In this document: in pieces, positions 9,010 to 21,400 of the stretch
How the letters are laid out: every line of letters starts with the position of its first letter
Position numbering within the stretch: the stretch's first letter is position 1
Made by a program: the position numbers and the translations under genes
The notes under the pieces: model-generated
What the model saw: the letters and a program-made list of their open reading frames with translations, nothing else
The model's database searches: none
Told to the model about the DNA's origin: nothing
Source: Carnegiea gigantea
Lineage: Eukaryota > Streptophyta > Magnoliopsida > Caryophyllales > Cactaceae
Assembly: GCA_029747015.1 (NCBI GenBank)
Contig: JAKOGI010000025.1
Span: 1,025,001-1,089,000 of the forward strand
DNA length: 64,000 nucleotides
Reading direction: 5' to 3'

Positions 9010-11640
9010 TCCACATGCATGGGACAACAATCTTCTTTGTTAATCTCCAATGCAACTATAGAGCTTTTGCTGGTTGGAGGAAAATAAAGTGAATTCTCAA
9101 ACAATTCATCATAATTGGAGGAATTGCTCTTTCTAAAAATAAAACTTGAAAGCTAAAGAATACAAGATTGAAACTGGATTTGTTCTTTTCAACTTATTAT
9201 AAGTACCTCTCATCAGCACCACTACCAACAACAAATCTCAGTATGGGTCCTGCTTATGCGTGGTCTGGAAAGATCCAAACATAAGCAATCTTGCATATGC
9301 TATCATCACTGTCCGCACTAATTAGCACTTGTTCAGACTTCCTTATAATTTCAGCTCTGGTTAGAACTCATCAGCATTGATAAATGCTCATCGACAGTAA
9401 GCAATACTGATCACTACTCATTAACATTTATTAGCATTGGTTTGCAATGAATTACTAATGATAAGTTAAAAAAATGGACCAGATATCATAGAATCGTATG
9501 CAATTGCTACCTTTGTTATCCAACTTAATACATGTACATATGTTAATTTTACACCCAATCATCATTGTCATACTTCCTTCCTAGACCTATATACACACAT
9601 ACACACACACACACATGTATCAAACATCATTTATTTCTTCCAACAGACAAAAAGAAAATTTATTTTCTGGGGAAAATAAATTAATACTGCATCATATATA
9701 GTAGTGAAAAATATTTCCAACTACTCAAGAAAAATAAACACACATTCAAAATATATGCAATATCAATTCAAGACCTTTTAAAATCCAATATCAAATTGAT
9801 GATTAGTCCTCATCTTTCCCTATTGATTCCAAGCCCTTTTAAATGCAATTTCTATTTGTCACTTTGTGATTTGGTTGTTTTCTCAAGCATCCAACAACAG
9901 CAAAGAATATCAATTAAAATACTAAATCTAGGGAACCTGGGCAGGCCAGATTAGACCTGCAAATCTGGAATGTTAACCAAAATATTAGTAGTAAACAAGA
10001 AGAACCTGCAAATTTGGACTCCCTGTAGAGTAGATTCCCTTGATTTTTTTTTTTGCTTTTTTCAGTTAAAAAATACAGACAATTAATTAAAGTGGGAGGT
10101 AGTAAATGTTAAACAAACTACCCACCAATCATGGTACTATAAATACTGACTTGTCAATCTATGCCCATCTGTTGGAATTAAAGGGTACCCCACTTTGGGG
10201 TTTGGGAAAACTTTATAAAAAGTTGAAAAATCTTTTAGTGATTATTGGGTCAAGACTGTCATTCTGTCAACTCCCTTATTTTTCACTGTTGTGCTGTCAT
10301 TCCCATGCTCAAGAACAGCTGGTGTTGGTGAGATGGTCATCCATCATAATTCATAATCATAGTCTTATGCCAGTGCATGGATGCTTTAGGATGGACTCAT
10401 TTTGCTTATCACATAAATTTAACTTATAAAATATTACCAAATTTTTCTATTTCCATGCATCGATAATGAGTTATAAAGATAGATGTATGTGGGATAATAG
10501 AAAAAGTATATAATCTGTATATCAAAATATCTCAATTCTATATTAGATATCTAACTAAATGTTGCACTATTAACTCTTGATAATTAGCCATGACTATGGG
10601 GAAAAAGACTAATGTCATAATAGATCGCTCAGTGTAAAGATCAATGTTTATTTAATGAGAGAGTTTGTCTTAGACTTATCACTTATCATGTGTTGTTTAA
10701 ATGTGCATACAAATATGCAGTGTATATCTACATAACTATACTTAGAATTGAGTGATTACATCTTGATTAGACATTTGGATGTAAATATATTTTCTTTTCT
10801 CTTTTCTAAATTAATGATTTTAAATATTAATTGAGATGTATTAATAAGAGTAATTAGATCAAATTAATGTAGGTATTCAGCTCATAGGTTTCACTTTGTA
10901 TTGAAAAAATTGCTAAATTTTTCAATTTTGTGCTTCATCTTTTCTTCTTCTTTTAAAATTAAGTATTAATATCTTCCTAAAATCCGTGTAAATTTTACAT
11001 TCATAATTTTAATATTATAAGTATAATCATAGAATCATAGATCAATAATATTAGAAATAGGATTTTGAAAAATTATGATTTAAAGTAAAATTATTTTATT
11101 ATAGTTTCATTAATATATATTTTACAAATATTTTAGTTCGGCAACTTAATAAAAAAATTAGATTTTAGTTGTAGTCTTAATATTAATTAAGAAGATATAA
11201 AATGGCTATCAACACGGCATTTTTGAACACTTTGATACTTTTTATATTTTCAAAGGGCTGTATATTTAATTAATAATCATATTTTAATTTTCTTTGAATC
11301 GAACTTTTTTAACTAATGGATATTTGTAACTCGGGCTTCTTCAATTAACTTATTATGTATGAATTTATTTTATTATATTAACCTTAATTAATTGTTATAA
11401 CTTTTTTTCTTTTAAGAGGAAAGGTCGTATGGTTAGTCAGAGAGTGATAGAACAAGGTAGTGATGAAATCTAAAAGTTGTATTTTACAATTCATGGATAA
11501 ATGTGCACTAATGGCTATATTAACTTTATATGCTTCAATTTGTGACTTAATTATTTTGGGCTCTTAGATTTTTTTATCAAAATAGTTAATTTATTTTGGT
11601 TAATGGCAATGGGGCTTTTGCTGGTTTACGTACATATTGG
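9010..11640. other. AT-rich spacer without recognisable genes
   Basis: Contains a short CA microsatellite near 9600 and many AT-rich stretches. The 107-codon frame at 10106-10429 has no family resemblance. The right part (roughly 10.5-11.7 kb) may be the body of the Helitron that ends at 11709, but I could not find its 5' end. Confidence 0.4.
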
Positions 11641-11681
11641 CTTATTAGATAGAAATCTGTGAAAGTAGAAAATTATACCCG

Positions 11682-11709
11682 CCCATGCGAAGCATGGGTT
11701 TAATACTAA
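11682..11709 (+). mobile_element. Helitron 3' terminus (hairpin plus CTAA)
   Basis: A perfect 7-bp stem with a 3-nt loop, CCCATGC-GAA-GCATGGG (11682-11698), is followed 7 nt later by CTAA (11706-11709) and then a host T. A hairpin about 10 nt before a CTRR end, inserted next to T, is the diagnostic 3' structure of plant Helitrons. The 5' TC end was not located, so the element's extent to the left is unknown. No Rep/helicase coding sequence is seen, so it is non-autonomous. Confidence 0.6.
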
Positions 11710-11984
11710 TTTAGTTCTATCTTTGGATATGTAGTATTTTATTCTTTATTGTCCACTATACACATCTATAATAAAATAAGGTAATCACAAAAACAAAATT
11801 GCATAGTAAAATAGGGTTATAATTATTAGATTAATTAATCAATCAATTTATAATGATAACAACTCTTAGTGAGAATTCCGCTAATGTAAAATTTGAAAAG
11901 ATTTAAATAAATAAGCAATTTTATCTTAATGAGTTTTATTCTTTATAAAGAGACCGATTCTAAATTTCTAATAGGTAATCAATC

Positions 11985-12560
11985 GATTCATTAAGATGGT
12001 TTGATCATGTGAAAAAAAGGAGTGTGGACGCACCAATAAGGAGATGTAAGACTATTAACATCCCCGTCGGTTTCAGAGGGAGAGGTCGACCTAAGAAGAG
12101 TTTGGATGAAGTGATTAGAGGGGACCTGAAAGTAATAAGATTGACGGAGGACATGACTCAGGATAGGAGACTTGGGCGGGATAGGATTAAGGTTGTAGAG
12201 TTAGGAGCATTGTTAGCACAGTGTCTTTCGGTTATAGTAGAGTATGTTTTGTGTCGAGTCTACGTTTGTTATGTTGTTTGCAGGTAGTACTTACTGCTGG
12301 AGAGGTCATTGTATGTCTATGGTTGCTAAGGTATGGCACCTCCCCTCTTTTGCTTTTCTTTACTAGCGGTTCTCTTTCTCTACCCCTTCTTTTACAAATG
12401 TTTACAAATGTTTTCACAAAATTATTGTTTGGTGGGCCGCGTAGAATCAGCCTCTCTATGAGCAGGGATGTCGGTTGAGGTAAGGTTACTTACATCTGGA
12501 TCTTCTCAGATCCTGCGTAAGTAGGATCCACACTGGGAGTTGTTGTTGTTGTTATTGTAT
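11985..12560 (+). mobile_element. 5'-truncated RTE-type LINE, dead 3' end
   Basis: The frame covering 11994-12287 reads WFDHVKKRSVDAPIRRC, then GRGRPKKSLDEVIRGDL, LTEDMTQDRRLGRDRIK. This is the C-terminal tail of plant RTE-clade reverse transcriptases (RWFGHV..R..DAP.RR...R.RP...W..V...D). After the stop comes the conserved 3' UTR (about 12470-12560) with GGATCTTCTCAGATCC-like palindromic sequence and a terminal TTGTTGTTGTTGTTATTGTA simple repeat. All upstream reverse transcriptase and endonuclease sequence is missing, so the copy is inert. Confidence 0.8.
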
Positions 12561-12890
12561 AAAAAAATAAAAAATTGGACTTTATTAAAACAGAGTGTAA
12601 AATATAGCCTATATGAGAGTGCCATCTATGTGCCAGTTTGATAATATTTTTTTAATTCCACCAATGTTTCCTGGCAGCATCTCTCTATCAATCCATCCAT
12701 CCCTCAAGCAGCTGTGACTCTCTCTCTCTCTCCCCTCCCCTTCAAACTGTATCTATCTTCAACTTCCTTCCTTCTCACCCATAAATCCACCCTTCAATCA
12801 ATCAACACTCATCATCCCTTCAACAACCCCCCCCCCAAAAAAAACCCAGAAAAACCCAGTAATTTGATTAGAAACCCACAAGAAAAAACA

Positions 12891-13916
12891 ATGATAGGGG
12901 ATCCCATTGGGATCCCAGCATGCTTCTCGTCAGGTTCGGACCGGGTCACGGACGACCCGGCTGTGACCCGAGCAGGGCAGAGTGTGGTGATGTCAGTTTA
13001 CAGGACGAAGCTGGGCAATCAGAGCCGCCTGATCACCATCACATGGTGTAGAAACCCTCTCCTTCTTCTTCACGGGTTATCCGTGTCCATTTCGGGTCCC
13101 GGGTCGGATGGTGGAGGGGAAGATCATGCCCGGTTTAGCTGCAAAGTGGAGCTCAAGCCATGGTACTTTTGGAGAAAACAGGGGTCAAAGAATTTGACCC
13201 TTGATGATGGGAAAAACGTCGATGTTTTTTGGGATTTGAAATCTGCAAAATTTCAGAGTGGTGAGACTGAACCTAGCTCAGATTATTACGTTGCTGTTGT
13301 TGATCATGATCAAGAAGTTGTTCTTCTTCTTGGGGATTTGAAGAATGAAGCTTATAAAAAAACAGGGTGTAGGCCTGCTCTTATTGACCCTGTTTTGGTG
13401 TCTAAAAAAGAACACATTTTTGGGAAGAAGAGGTTCTTTACTAGGGCTAAGTTTCATGATAAGGGCAAATTTCATGAGATTTCGATTGAATGCAGGAATA
13501 ATAACAATAGGGTTGGTAATGGGGAAGGATCCGGATCCGGATCTGGGTCCGGGCCTGGTTGGGAGCCCGAAATGGAGGTGAGAGTGGATGGGCAATTGGT
13601 GATTCATGTGAAGCATTTGCAGTGGAAGTTTAGAGGGAATGAAAGTATACATGTGAATAGGGTAAGAGTGGAGGTCTATTGGGATGTTCATAATTGGCTC
13701 TTTAGTCCCGGGTTAAGGCATGCCTTGTTCATCTTCAAACCCGTCAACCCGTCACCCGTGCCCGCATCACCATCGTCGCTGTTCTCATCATCGCCTTCTT
13801 CCACCCCACTTTCATCCCTGACCGGGAGCTCCGGATCGGCCGTGGACGGGTTGTCGAGTCGTGGAAACGGGTCGTCCGAATTTTCCTTGTTCCTCTATGC
13901 TTGGAAGATTGAGTGA
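12891..13916 (+). CDS. DUF868 family protein
   Basis: An intronless 341-residue protein, start ATG at 12891 (MIGDPIGIPACF). The open frame extends upstream to 12714, but that part is low-complexity leader with a C10A8 tract. Family landmarks in order: SVVMSVYRTKLGNQSRLITITWCRNPLLLLHGLSVSI near the start, VELKPWYFWRKQGSKNL, then VFWDLKSAKF, SDYYVAVV, EVVLLLGDLKNEAYKKT, HIFGKKRFFTRAKFHDKGK, a Gly/Ser linker (GSGSGSGSGPG), MEVRVDGQLVIHVKHLQWKFRGNESI, RVEVYWDVHNWLF and a C-terminal LFLYAWKIE. This matches the plant DUF868 family from end to end. The molecular function of DUF868 is not established. The linker comes from a GGATCC-like tandem repeat and may vary in length between alleles. Confidence 0.93.
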   Translation: MIGDPIGIPACFSSGSDRVTDDPAVTRAGQSVVMSVYRTKLGNQSRLITITWCRNPLLLLHGLSVSISGPGSDGGGEDHARFSCKVELKPWYFWRKQGSKNLTLDDGKNVDVFWDLKSAKFQSGETEPSSDYYVAVVDHDQEVVLLLGDLKNEAYKKTGCRPALIDPVLVSKKEHIFGKKRFFTRAKFHDKGKFHEISIECRNNNNRVGNGEGSGSGSGSGPGWEPEMEVRVDGQLVIHVKHLQWKFRGNESIHVNRVRVEVYWDVHNWLFSPGLRHALFIFKPVNPSPVPASPSSLFSSSPSSTPLSSLTGSSGSAVDGLSSRGNGSSEFSLFLYAWKIE

Positions 13917-16004
13917 CCCGACCCGTTTCAACCAAATCTAATCAACAGATCTCCTCCGATGATATATTTTAGGTCTCTAGTCCTCCGTTTCATCAGAATC
14001 AAAGCTACTGTTATCCAAGAATATCGAATGATGATGACACAATGAGACCCGCACCCCGGGAGGTCGTTAATCAGTCCTTGCTGCCTCAATTTGGGCCTTC
14101 AGTGCTTCCTTCCAAAACAAGAAAGAAGCGAATAAGCCGGGCCAATTTTGGGTCGAGTCGGGTCGGGTCAGGTGAGGAGAGTTGGTTGGATGACAAGGCA
14201 CATGGGAAAGAGGATTGCGTGGGGTAGGAGCGGAGAGTTTATGACAGCTTGGTGAAGTTTAATTAACAGGTGAGCGTATAGGACAGACAGGCCAGGACAG
14301 ACAAACATTGGATCCTGTTCTTCTCAATTGTCCTCCATGTCTAGAGGCATCTAATCTCATTACTGGATTATGTATCATGTGTATTCTCTTCTTTCTTCAC
14401 CTATTTTGATCTGGGTTTGTGATAATTTTAGTTGAATTACTTCTCTGTTGATAGTTGAGACTTGGGTAATTCATGTATCAGTCAATATTTGTCCCCTAAA
14501 ACCACTGTCAGTAAAACTAACTTCGTGGAGGCAACTCAGTTATGCAAAAAGATTAACTCAAGAAATAATTGAAGAGATAGACGATGGAAATCATCGATGA
14601 AGAAGAGGGGAAGAATGAGAGACAAAATGAGAGCGAAAATAGAGTGATTCTGGACACAATTAAAAGAAAATAGAACGAGAGATAAAATTGAGCAATGAAA
14701 ATCGGGACTGAAAAATCATTTTTTCCACTTTTTCAAGGGAAAACAATTTCCTTAAAATGGGCTAAAATGATTTTCCCCTCAATGTTTTGCCAAACGACGT
14801 AAAATGAAAAAGTTGTTTTTTGGGAAAATGATTTTTCCCCTACCAAATACACCCTACGTGAAAAAAATTCACATATATACTTATTTTTTTGGGTTTTGTC
14901 TCCCGATATATATGCTGCGAAAACCCACAATTTTGTACATGCTTTTTACCCATTTTTGTTTTGACACTTTGAACAATATTATCTGCTGTGGATATTGAAG
15001 GGAGAAGAACACAACTTTTTTGGTGTTGTCTGATTGACTCAAGTGCAACAAATGCTGAACTCAAGATTGCCTGTTCTTGTGTCTACCAGGGCTCAGTCTA
15101 GCCTAGGCAACAAATTCTTAATTAAGATCATAATTGGATGTGGAGTAATAGGCAACAAATTCTACGGTTGAAAACTGCATACAATTGATGTACCACGGAT
15201 GTATCTATGTTAATTTGGACTGGGCTACTGGTGTTCAAAACAGATACTTGCCCAGATGTTAAACTCAGCTACTTCCGGAAGGTTTGTAGATTTCCATCAA
15301 AATGTGAAGTGTACGTCAAGTGTCATACCCTTGTCCGAGTATAAAGTTCCTAACATAGATACGATAGATCCTAAAATGAAGAGTCGAAGTAACATCATCG
15401 ATGCACCAATACCTAATAGGTAGCTCATCAGTGTTTTGCAAACTATAATGCTGGCTGTTCCTGTTAATCAGGGCTAGCTATTGCAGCACATCAGATAAAT
15501 GGTTGAAGACAAGAAAGTGAGACACCTTGCAATTCAAGAAATATTGTTTTATCAAATCAGAGTTCGACCCCCTCCCCCTTTTTATGCTTTTCACATAATC
15601 ACACGCCTAAAAAGAAGCTGAGATTAAAATCAGCATGATTTTTCTAACCCTACCTTATGCATATCACTTTGCATGCTATTCTTATCAAACCATCACCTCA
15701 AAGCCCATGCACCTTAATCAAGGTTAATTTCTACATAACCTGACTCTAATTAAAACTTTAATTATAGCCTCTTGTACGCTTAAATTTAAAATCTATTGAC
15801 TGTATGCACATCACAAACAAAAGATGATATATCGACTGATACATTTTACTTTGTTCCACTATAATCGTATATGTATATATTCAAAATTTACAAGTGATTA
15901 TAATCTAATGGTATATGTTTTCGATTTTCATTTGCGAAGCTGTATTTGTAAAATTTTTTATGTGGGTATATTGGAAATGATCTCTCTATATGCAGTCATG
16001 TATG

Positions 16005-16088
16005 TAGGGGTTACGACTATCTACATTTGGATCTATTCAGATCCCAAGAAATTGGGACTAACACCGAAAGTTGTTGTCGTATTTGAGA
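16005..16088 (+). mobile_element. RTE-type LINE 3' UTR remnant
   Basis: GGGGTTACGACTATCTACAT, then GGATCTATTCAGATCC, GGGA and a closing GTTGTTGTCGTAT match the 3' end of the RTE element at 12470-12560 in order. Only the last 80 or so bases remain. Confidence 0.6.
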
Positions 16089-16621
16089 AGCTATAAAATT
16101 GTAAGTCCGTGACTTAAGAGAGGGAGAGACTGTCAACACTCAACAGGCTGGAAATCTATCAACATGGCTGCCACCAATCATGGGAAGAAGAATATTAATT
16201 AGAATGTGCTGTCTTTAACAAACATTTTTCTTAAATGTCAGTGTAAAATTATTGGAATTATATTTTACATTTTAAAATTCTCTCATCACATTTATGATTC
16301 TTATAAATACAAGCACACACCTAACTAGCCATTATCAATCCTTAATAGAGACAAACAATGATATCTGAACTTAAAATGAAATATTTATTTTGTCTGACAT
16401 TATTTGATTGTTTGGGGTCGAATAATTAAATCAAACAAGTTGAGACTTGTGCTAGTGTGATGCTAAACAATAAAATGAAAGAATTTTAAAATTTAGATGA
16501 AAAATTATAACCAAACTCGAGTTTTTTCGATACAAATAATTTCAATTGATCGAATCAGATAAATTTTGCAAACACGATTGGAACATTAACCATTCTTCTG
16601 GCTTTAAGTTTAATATGTGGG

Positions 16622-16678
16622 TTACCCTTTGTGATTTGATCTTATCTAACACGCTTTACCCTTTGTGATTTGATCTTA
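16622..16678. repeat. Direct repeat of 23 bp, period 34
   Basis: The 23 bases at 16622-16644 (TTACCCTTTGTGATTTGATC...) recur exactly at 16656-16678. No function apparent. Confidence 0.7.
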
Positions 16679-18408
16679 AATGCATTTATATTTGCAGCTT
16701 AACTAAATTGGAAATATCGTTGAGGATGCTAGATGAGTTTACCATGAAATGACGTCATAAAAGTTAATTAGACCACAAACACAAAGCATCATTTTATATA
16801 TATAGAGGTGTAATATCCAAAAAAATTACAATTATGTGCCAAATAACTTAGATCTTTAATAATAAATGTCATTACTATATGCTATATGAAAAAAAACAAT
16901 CTTAATTTTGAAGTCAATTTAAAGCTAAGAAGTAAAACATAGCCTATAATTAGAATAGATGAAGAGTAGCCATTATCATTAAGAAAATTGTCTAAAAGAT
17001 GAAAGTAAATGTCCCTCAATAGCTGTTAATTACTTTCTTTGAAAACTTCACGGTACGTGTAATAATACATTAGATTATTGAGAATATTTTTCAAGAAAAT
17101 CTTTAAGTCAAAGGGTGAGATTTTGAAGTTACTATTTACACAATTGTATCTTCAATTTTTATTTCTTTCGTTATGATTTTCTTATAATAAAATCATTACA
17201 TCACCTAATTTTTCTATTTTTCTAACGGTAAACTTTTTAATTTGGAGTACTCCTAATCAATCCTCTTCTCGGAAAAGACTCTGAGAATGAGCTCATTGAT
17301 GCTCACGGCCTCCATCAAGATCATCGTGGCCCGAAGTTTAATACTTTAATGTTGAATACAAATGGTGTTATATATAAAGACCAATTGTCGATGCCCGCCA
17401 GATTTTAAATCAATTTAACTACTTTGCGCATCCAAATTCTTACTTTATGCCTAGTGTGGTAGTATTAATCGTATTCATGTATGAGTTTACCATTCCGTTA
17501 AGGCCTTAAGGGCATTCCCAGCCAGAATTTTAATTTTTAGAACTCTGATCTGTCACGTAAGTAAAAGTTTCACAATTTTGGAACTTACATTCCATCACTT
17601 CTCTAACCTATGGAACTCAATTTTAATCATCCAATAAAAATATTTGTTATGGACCCACCTTATAATACACAACTTATTTTTTTAATCATTTAAAATTATA
17701 TATTTATTCAAAAAAAGAAAAAAGAAAAAAATATATTTAAAAAATCACAAAAGGACAAAAAAGAGAGGAATGGGGGGAGGAACGCCTGGGCAAGGCACCC
17801 CGCGTGTCCTCCGCGTTTCCCTCCCGGTGCTAGCAAGACACTGACACGCATGAAACACGCAGGCTCCCTAGTCACACGTGTGCCCTTGCGCTGCCGGTGC
17901 TCTAATCTTAGCCCTAACACTCCCCCAAAAAAAAACCAAAAAAAACAAAACATAAAAAAATTACAAGTGTAAAGGTTGACTAAGTGTGAGGAGTTGAGTT
18001 CTTGATGTCAAATCACCAACTGCCAAATGGAAGGGCGCGAACAGTCAACTTGCCATGGATGAAAATTACGTTCCAAAATGTCATCATCATCATTTGACTC
18101 CGTACCCCAAATCCATTCTTAATTCCCCCCCCCCCGGCCCATTTTGGTCCCTTTCTTCTTTCTGCATGGTATTGCTCTTCAATCTTCATCTTCAAATAGT
18201 GATTCGATTTACGAAGCTCTATCTGTCCAAATTCATACATCAATGACTTCTCATTCATAATTGCTCATCTGGGTCTGATTCGATTTCCTCCCAAACTTGT
18301 AATTTGACTATCATTTTGGGAATTTAATGCCTAAGACTCGGTATTTCTGGTTTTTATATTGAATTGGGCAAGTGGGTTCGTGTAATACGGGTTCAATAAG
18401 GACGAATT

Positions 18409-21400
18409 ATGCCCCTGGCCCTGGGCACGTCCTCGGAGGAAAACCCGGATGATTCTGAAGCTGAGTTCGTCGAGGTGGACCCAACTGGACGTTACGGTCG
18501 GGTCAGTTATATGAATCGATTCTCAAGTTCTTTCTAAGTTTTAATTTTAGGGATTTGGAATTGGAATGAACCCCAAATGTGGAATTTAGCAGTTGGAAAA
18601 ATGATGGGTATTGGCTTAAAATGGGCAATTTGGTTTGTCTGTTATTAGCTTATGATCGTTTTGGTTGATTAGTTGGGGTTAGAGTATCATAATCTTTGAA
18701 ATTTGATGTGTTTCTGATTGTGGGTATTTGCTTGTTTTGTTTGTATTTCATGGTTTCGGCAGTATAAGGAAGTTCTAGGAAGAGGGGCCTTCAAGAAAGT
18801 GTATCCTATTTTTGTAATTTTTCATATAATTTGCTTTGTTTGTTATGCTGTGGGGCAACCAGTTTTTTCATTCCTTTTTTTTTTTGGGTTTTTGGTTTTT
18901 GGTTTTGTGCTTGATGAGAATATATGATTTATAGAAGAAAGGAAAAGGATTTTGCTTATCCTTAATCCAAGAATTAATCAGGTATAGAGCATTTGATCAA
19001 TTAGAAGGAATAGAGGTAGCTTGGAATCAAATTAAGGTTGCAGAACTATTGCGAAATTCTGAAGATTTGGAACGGCTTTATTCGGAGGTTCATCTCCTTA
19101 AGACCTTGAAGCATAAGAACATTATCAAGTTCTATAATTCTTGGGTTGACACCAAACATGAGCATATTAACTTCATTACTGAGATCTTCACTTCAGGCAA
19201 TCTCCGGCAGTATGTTTTCATGATATATCTACCTTGTTTTCTGAATTCAACTTCGTTTCTTATTTGGTACCGTGCTGAGAGTTGCCATTTGAACATCTGT
19301 TGTAGATACCGTAAGAAACATACGCATGTGGACTTGAGGGCACTGAAGAAATGGTCAAGACAGATTCTAGAAGGCCTGCTCTATCTCCACAGCCATGACC
19401 CTCCTGTCATTCATCGGGATCTTAAGTGTGATAACATCTTTGTCAATGGCAACCATGGTGAGGTGAAAATTGGTGATCTCGGATTGGCTGCCATTCTTCA
19501 CCATGCAAATGCAGCTCACAGTGTCATTGGTGAGGATGTAATCATCTTTTCTTTGAATTTTGAGATTGGCAAGGCATTCTTTCAATGCGAGTACCAAAAG
19601 TATTGTTCGAGCCTTTAGTTAATGTTGTTCTCATTTCAGGAACACCGGAGTTTATGGCACCAGAGCTTTACGAGGAGGAATACAACGAGCTGGTTGATAT
19701 CTATGCCTTCGGCATGTGTCTGCTGGAATTGGTGACCCTTGAGTACCCTTATTCTGAATGCAGCAATGCTGCTCAGATATATAAGAAAGTGTCCTTAGTA
19801 AGAGACTTTGAATCCTTAAGCTGCCATGTCGTTTCTGCAGTTCATGTTGTCTCTGCAAATCATTCTGTCTCCTTTCGTTAGCTTGTTGTGTCCTCATCTT
19901 ATTCAAAAGCCATTACTAATAAATACTGAATGCATATATTCTGCCACTGCGCTAGTGTTATGTTTCTGGGAGGGGGTTTTTTTCCCCCTTAAACTGGTAT
20001 TTAGATTGTAGTCTCATACATTTAAAGTCACTGAAAAATGAACGCCCCCACTGACTAGCGCCACTTGTGTTGATTTCGTAGGCTTTAACTACCCTAATAA
20101 TAGCTATTTGTGAGGTATGGTAACATATGACACGTGATACTTATGCTTCTTCTCATGCTATAAGATCAAGACATACCCCCACATCTGGGGAAAGAACACA
20201 AGCAGGCATTGCATTTATGGTTGTGCATGGGCCGCTTCTGGCACTTAAATCTTTCTTCTGCTTCTTACTGTTTACATTGCTGCGATGACTGCAAAGCCCT
20301 GAATATTTGTTGCGGAGTTTCATCTCAATAAGTGTTTTTTCGGGGGGGGGGGGGAAGGGACAGAAAATGCGTCTTTCGTATTTGAATTGCATACTGTGTG
20401 CTAAATCTCACTTGTCTGAAACTCCCAGATGATGATTGCTTAGTTATTGGTTACTACTGAAAACCCTTAATATCCGGAGCTGGGACGACTCTTCCACGTA
20501 ATGGGATTTGCAACTTTTATGCCTTCCGTACAATCAGCAGATCAATATCTTTTGCAATATTGCAGCCTTTTCATTCTCTTCCTTCACATCAACTTGTAAA
20601 CTCAAGATCCTTAACCTACTAATATTTCACTTCATAGAATGTACTAGACTAAATGTGGCAACTTTTTGCTTTCCCAAAAACTAGTCATGTGTGCTTGACC
20701 TGAGTAGCTAGATTAGATCATGCTAACACATATCAGTATATTTTGGGATCTTATGTATAAATGTCTATGCAGTAGCAATGAGCCACCTGTTGAAGGCTTT
20801 TCGGTTTGAATAAAGCAGGCTACATGGTTCTTTTATTTTGTGACGTTGTCATTGATGTTCAGCTGAGATGAACATTTGTTTTTGGTGGTTGTAACCTTCC
20901 TTGCCAGGGAATTAAGCCAGCATCATTGTCAAAATTAAAAGACCCTGATGTGAAAGCATTTATAGAAAAGTGTACCGCAACTGTGCCAGAGAGATTATCT
21001 GCCATACAACTACTAAGGGATCCATTCTTATCGGATACTGATCATGAGGCCATTGGCAGTTCATTACATGTTAATGTACATAGTTCAGGTAAAGTTTTTG
21101 GATAAAAGCAAAAGCTTCAAAGTCTTCTTTTCTGTTCCTTTAAGTTCATGTTAAAATAAATGCAGAGCATCAGTCTCACAAGAAGTTAGAGGATTCTCAC
21201 CCTGGACCTAGTAGAGACTTCACAGTGGAAGGCGAACGGAAGGATATCAACACTATATTTGTGAAATTGAGGATACCTGATTCTACAGGTTCTGTCCCCC
21301 CCGCCCCCCCAAAAAAAGCCCCTCTTCTCCAAGGAGCGAACTGTATACCTGCCTGCACACATTTGTGTATACCATCCTGTATCTTGATTCTGTATTCTTT

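Larger units (their letters stand above)
13920..18400. other. Spacer between DUF868 and the WNK gene
   Basis: 13917 to about 14470 is probably the 3' UTR of the DUF868 gene. The rest is AT-rich with repeat remnants: a low-complexity patch at 14690-14860 rich in GGAAAATGATTTT-like sequence, an RTE tail at 16005, a direct repeat at 16622, and an isolated GC-rich patch at 17760-17900 with no recognisable product. No gene supported. Confidence 0.45.

Noticed and set aside
10106..10429. 107-codon plus-strand frame
   Set aside because: No domain, low coding character, isolated in AT-rich spacer.
17708..17953. GC-rich frame that could be a small gene
   Set aside because: Composition reflects an isolated GC-rich patch flanked by A-runs; the product is low-complexity and unlike any family.
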